Below, in pieces: positions 61,874 through 64,000 of a stretch of DNA of 64,000 nt. This DNA comes from Actinomycetota bacterium (GTDB lineage: Bacteria; Actinomycetota; Nitriliruptoria; Nitriliruptorales; Nitriliruptoraceae), in the NCBI GenBank assembly GCA_019347575.1, contig JAHWKY010000026.1, forward strand, positions 1 to 64,000, read 5' to 3'. Numbering within the stretch: the first letter of the stretch is position 1; each line of letters begins with the position of its first letter. Under the pieces are notes generated by a model. That model made no database searches. It had not been told where the DNA came from and saw nothing but the letters and a program-made list of their open reading frames with translations. Position numbers and translations under genes: made by a program.

Positions 61874-63184
61874 GTGACGGCCCCGCGGGAACGCTACGTC
61901 GTCCTGGGTCTGAGCCGACCTCGTGCAGGGTGGTTCCGTGACCTCGCCCAGTGGGCGACGGCGGGCGCCATCCCGGCCGAGTTCCTCAAGTGCGTGTCGG
62001 CACACGAGCTGCGCACCCGCCTCGACGGGGGACGCGCCTACTCGGCCGTGCTCGTGGACGGTGACCTACCCGCTGTGGACCGTGACCTGCTCGCAGCTGC
62101 ACGCGACCACGGCTGTCCCGTGATCGTGGTCGCCGATGATGACCGTGGACGGGACTGGTACGAGCTGGGCGCCGTCAGCGTGCTGCCCTCGACGTTCGGT
62201 CGCGACGAGCTGCTCGAGGTGCTCGCGGCTCACGCGACGCCGGTTGGCGGCGCAGCCGCGACCCGGGACGCAGCGACCGACGTGGTCGCAGCGAGCGACC
62301 CCGGCACGGTCGTCGCCGTGACCGGTCCCGGCGGGACCGGGGCGTCGACCGTCGCTATCGCACTGGCCCAGGGGTTGGCGTCCGTGGCGCAGGACGGCTC
62401 GGTGCTCCTGGCCGACCTGTGCCGGCACGGGGAGCAGGCGATGCTGCACGACGCTCGCGACATCGTCCCGGGCGTGCAGGAGCTGGTCGAGGTGCACCGC
62501 GGACGCACCCCCCGGCCCGACAGCGTCCTCGACGTCACCTACGACGTGCCCGCGCGCGGGTACCGGCTGCTGCTCGGTCTGCGTCGTGCGCGCTTCTGGT
62601 CGGCGCTGCGTCCACGGTCCTTCGAAGCCGCGCTGGCATCGCTCCAGCGGATCTTCGGGGTGCTCGTGTGCGACATCGATGCCGACCTCGAGGGTGAGGC
62701 CGACAGCGGCTCGATCGACGTGCAGGAGCGCAACCTCATGAGCCGCACGGTGGTCGCCCACGCGGACGTCGTCGTGGTGGTGGGGGCGCCGGGGATGAAG
62801 GGCAGCTACAGCCTCGTGAGGGTGATCGGCGACGTACTCGACGCCGGCGTCCCCGACGACCGCGTCCTGCCGGTCGTCGTCCCCGGTCCGCGGCATCCCC
62901 GCGTGCGCGCCGAGGTCGCGGCCACGGTCGCCGAGCTCGTACGTCCCGTCGGGGGCGAGCGGCTGCCCTCGCCCCTCTTCCTGCCGCGCCGCCGTGTCGA
63001 TGCGGCCCTGCGCGATGGCGTGCCGCTGCCCGAACCCCTGCCGCGGCTGCTGGTCGACGCTCACCGCGCCGTGCTCGCGAGAGCGGGTCGGCGCGCGGCG
63101 GCCACCGCCACCGAGGCCGGCGAGCGCATCGTCCCCGGCAGCCTCGGCCTCGCCGGATCCGAGGGCAGCGGCGAGGTCGCGTGA
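61874..63184 (+). CDS. CpaE/TadZ-like protein
   Basis: 436 residues. N-terminal receiver-like domain (about 8-110, no clear phospho-Asp), then a ParA/MinD-like ATPase whose Walker A reads GPGGTGAST (about 151-160): the catalytic Lys is Ala, as is common in TadZ. It should localise the Tad pilus machine at the pole. No TadA, TadB/C or pilin follows; the next gene is convergent, so this is a partial tad locus. Confidence 0.85.
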   Translation: MTAPRERYVVLGLSRPRAGWFRDLAQWATAGAIPAEFLKCVSAHELRTRLDGGRAYSAVLVDGDLPAVDRDLLAAARDHGCPVIVVADDDRGRDWYELGAVSVLPSTFGRDELLEVLAAHATPVGGAAATRDAATDVVAASDPGTVVAVTGPGGTGASTVAIALAQGLASVAQDGSVLLADLCRHGEQAMLHDARDIVPGVQELVEVHRGRTPRPDSVLDVTYDVPARGYRLLLGLRRARFWSALRPRSFEAALASLQRIFGVLVCDIDADLEGEADSGSIDVQERNLMSRTVVAHADVVVVVGAPGMKGSYSLVRVIGDVLDAGVPDDRVLPVVVPGPRHPRVRAEVAATVAELVRPVGGERLPSPLFLPRRRVDAALRDGVPLPEPLPRLLVDAHRAVLARAGRRAAATATEAGERIVPGSLGLAGSEGSGEVA

Positions 63185-63213
63185 CGCTGGGCGTAGAGAA
63201 CTGCGCTCACTCG

Positions 63214-64000
63214 CTACGCCAGAGGTGTGAACCGGGCGCGACGGGCGACACGCCGGAGGGCTGACAGGATCGCCGGACCTGTGAGCACCACCGCGACGGC
63301 GGTCGTCAGTGCGCGCCCCGTGTCCCAGCCGGCGGCCGACGTGCCGATCGTGAACAGCACGAACCGGTGCAGGTTCTCCAGCACCGGTGCGCCGGCCACG
63401 AACGACAGCTCGGTCTGCGGGCCGATCGCGAACGGCCAGAAAGACAGGTTGAGCAGCGCCCCGTAGGCGTAGGCCGCGAGCGCGCCGTAAGCGGCCAGCA
63501 GCGTTAGCTCGCCCTTGCCTCCGCTGCTGCGTGAGCGGCCCGGCAGCACCCCGGCGCCGGCGCCGACCCACGCCGCCGCCATCATCTGGAAGGGCAGCCA
63601 CGGCCCGACGCCGGCGGTGATGAGGGCGGACGCGAACATCGTGGTCGCCCCGAGCGCGAACCCGAACCCGGGTCCGAACACCCGCCCCGCGAGCACGAGC
63701 AGGAAGAAGATCGTCTCGATGCCGGCGGTGCCGGCCCCGAGTGGCCGCAGCGCCGCGCCGATCGCCGACAACACGCCCAGCATCGCCAGCGCCTTGGTGT
63801 CGATGGCGCCGTCCACCAGTTCGGCGACCACGATGGCGACGACGAGAGGCAGGATCAGGACGAACGCGAGCGGCGCCGTGGGACTGTGGCTCGACGCCGT
63901 CGCCGACGGCGCCATCAGCAGCGGCCAGGTGAACATCGCCAACCCGGCGACGGACGCGATGAGCAACACCGTGCCCGACCGCCACCCGATCGGCACCGGA
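63214..64000 (-). CDS. ECF transporter S component-like membrane protein (5' end at window edge)
   Basis: About 260 residues visible, six or seven membrane helices. LGVLSAIGAALRPLGAGTAGIETIFFLLVLAGRVFGPGFGFALGA and FQMMAAAWVGAGAGVLPG match the actinobacterial ECF S-component group annotated near cobalamin or other vitamin uptake. A GTG at 63996 could be the start, but the frame stays open to the edge, so the N-terminus is not certain. Confidence 0.75.
   Translation of the reverse strand, partial: PVPIGWRSGTVLLIASVAGLAMFTWPLLMAPSATASSHSPTAPLAFVLILPLVVAIVVAELVDGAIDTKALAMLGVLSAIGAALRPLGAGTAGIETIFFLLVLAGRVFGPGFGFALGATTMFASALITAGVGPWLPFQMMAAAWVGAGAGVLPGRSRSSGGKGELTLLAAYGALAAYAYGALLNLSFWPFAIGPQTELSFVAGAPVLENLHRFVLFTIGTSAAGWDTGRALTTAVAVVLTGPAILSALRRVARRARFTPLA

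Overview
The window is a high-GC chromosome segment that looks like a deep-branching member of the Actinomycetota. It has two WhiB-type Fe-S regulators, a class A penicillin-binding protein with PASTA domains, a cell-wall-binding-repeat-2 exoprotein, an ArsA-like ATPase pair and a backbone order resembling the Mycobacterium dnaX-recR-ask-asd / ponA2-whiB4 region (recalled, not searched). A Nitriliruptoria/Euzebya-like lineage is my best guess. No phage, insertion sequence or CRISPR array is evident.

Region by region. 1-5.4 kb: the 3' end of dnaX, a PadR-controlled ABC exporter cassette (promoter and palindromic operator visible) and recR. 5.5-14.1 kb: a YjbR-like protein, bifunctional sulfate activation (sat-cysC), a SRPBCC protein, a CAP plus cell-wall-binding exoprotein, a phosphoribosyltransferase, a membrane protein with an archease-like domain, then lysC-asd. 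14.1-17.9 kb (minus): a PAS-GGDEF-EAL protein, a MazG-like protein, a cation diffusion facilitator and tRNA-Pro(CGG) with its terminator. 18-27.4 kb: metallophosphoesterase, PASTA-PBP, whiB, two ArsA-like ATPases, NfeD-like protease, a second whiB, a small Trp-rich protein and RidA.

27.4-36.6 kb is a selenium/formate block. It holds a three-subunit membrane formate dehydrogenase whose catalytic subunit reads through an in-frame UGA followed by a clear bacterial SECIS hairpin, then selB and selA. Divergent from selA is a 50-codon Cys-rich gene whose own UGA stop is also followed by a GGTC-loop hairpin and a His-rich in-frame tail, making it a candidate undescribed selenoprotein. selC and selD are not in the window.

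36.7-50.9 kb: an acyl-CoA dehydrogenase, then an eight-gene, translationally coupled minus-strand operon (large exported protein, ABC ATPase, ABC permease, QG-repeat membrane protein, MoxR, DUF58, BatA-like VWA protein, VWA/GATase-like protein). It looks like one envelope machine of unknown function. 51-64 kb: Nudix, metallo-beta-lactamase-fold hydrolase, VCBS-like lipoprotein, UspA, a 443-bp gene-free stretch full of hairpins and repeats, a dynamin-like GTPase, a divergent ATP-type PEP carboxykinase, a cNMP-binding protein, an LPTTG-anchored esterase, a small HTH protein, CpaB- and CpaE/TadZ-like pilus proteins and an ECF S component cut by the window edge.

Two repeat systems stand out. A 65-bp module (five copies at four loci) always sits directly before a start codon and carries a Shine-Dalgarno buried in a 10-bp hairpin. 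A 167-bp inverted-repeat (MITE-like) element begins inside the whiB stop codon.
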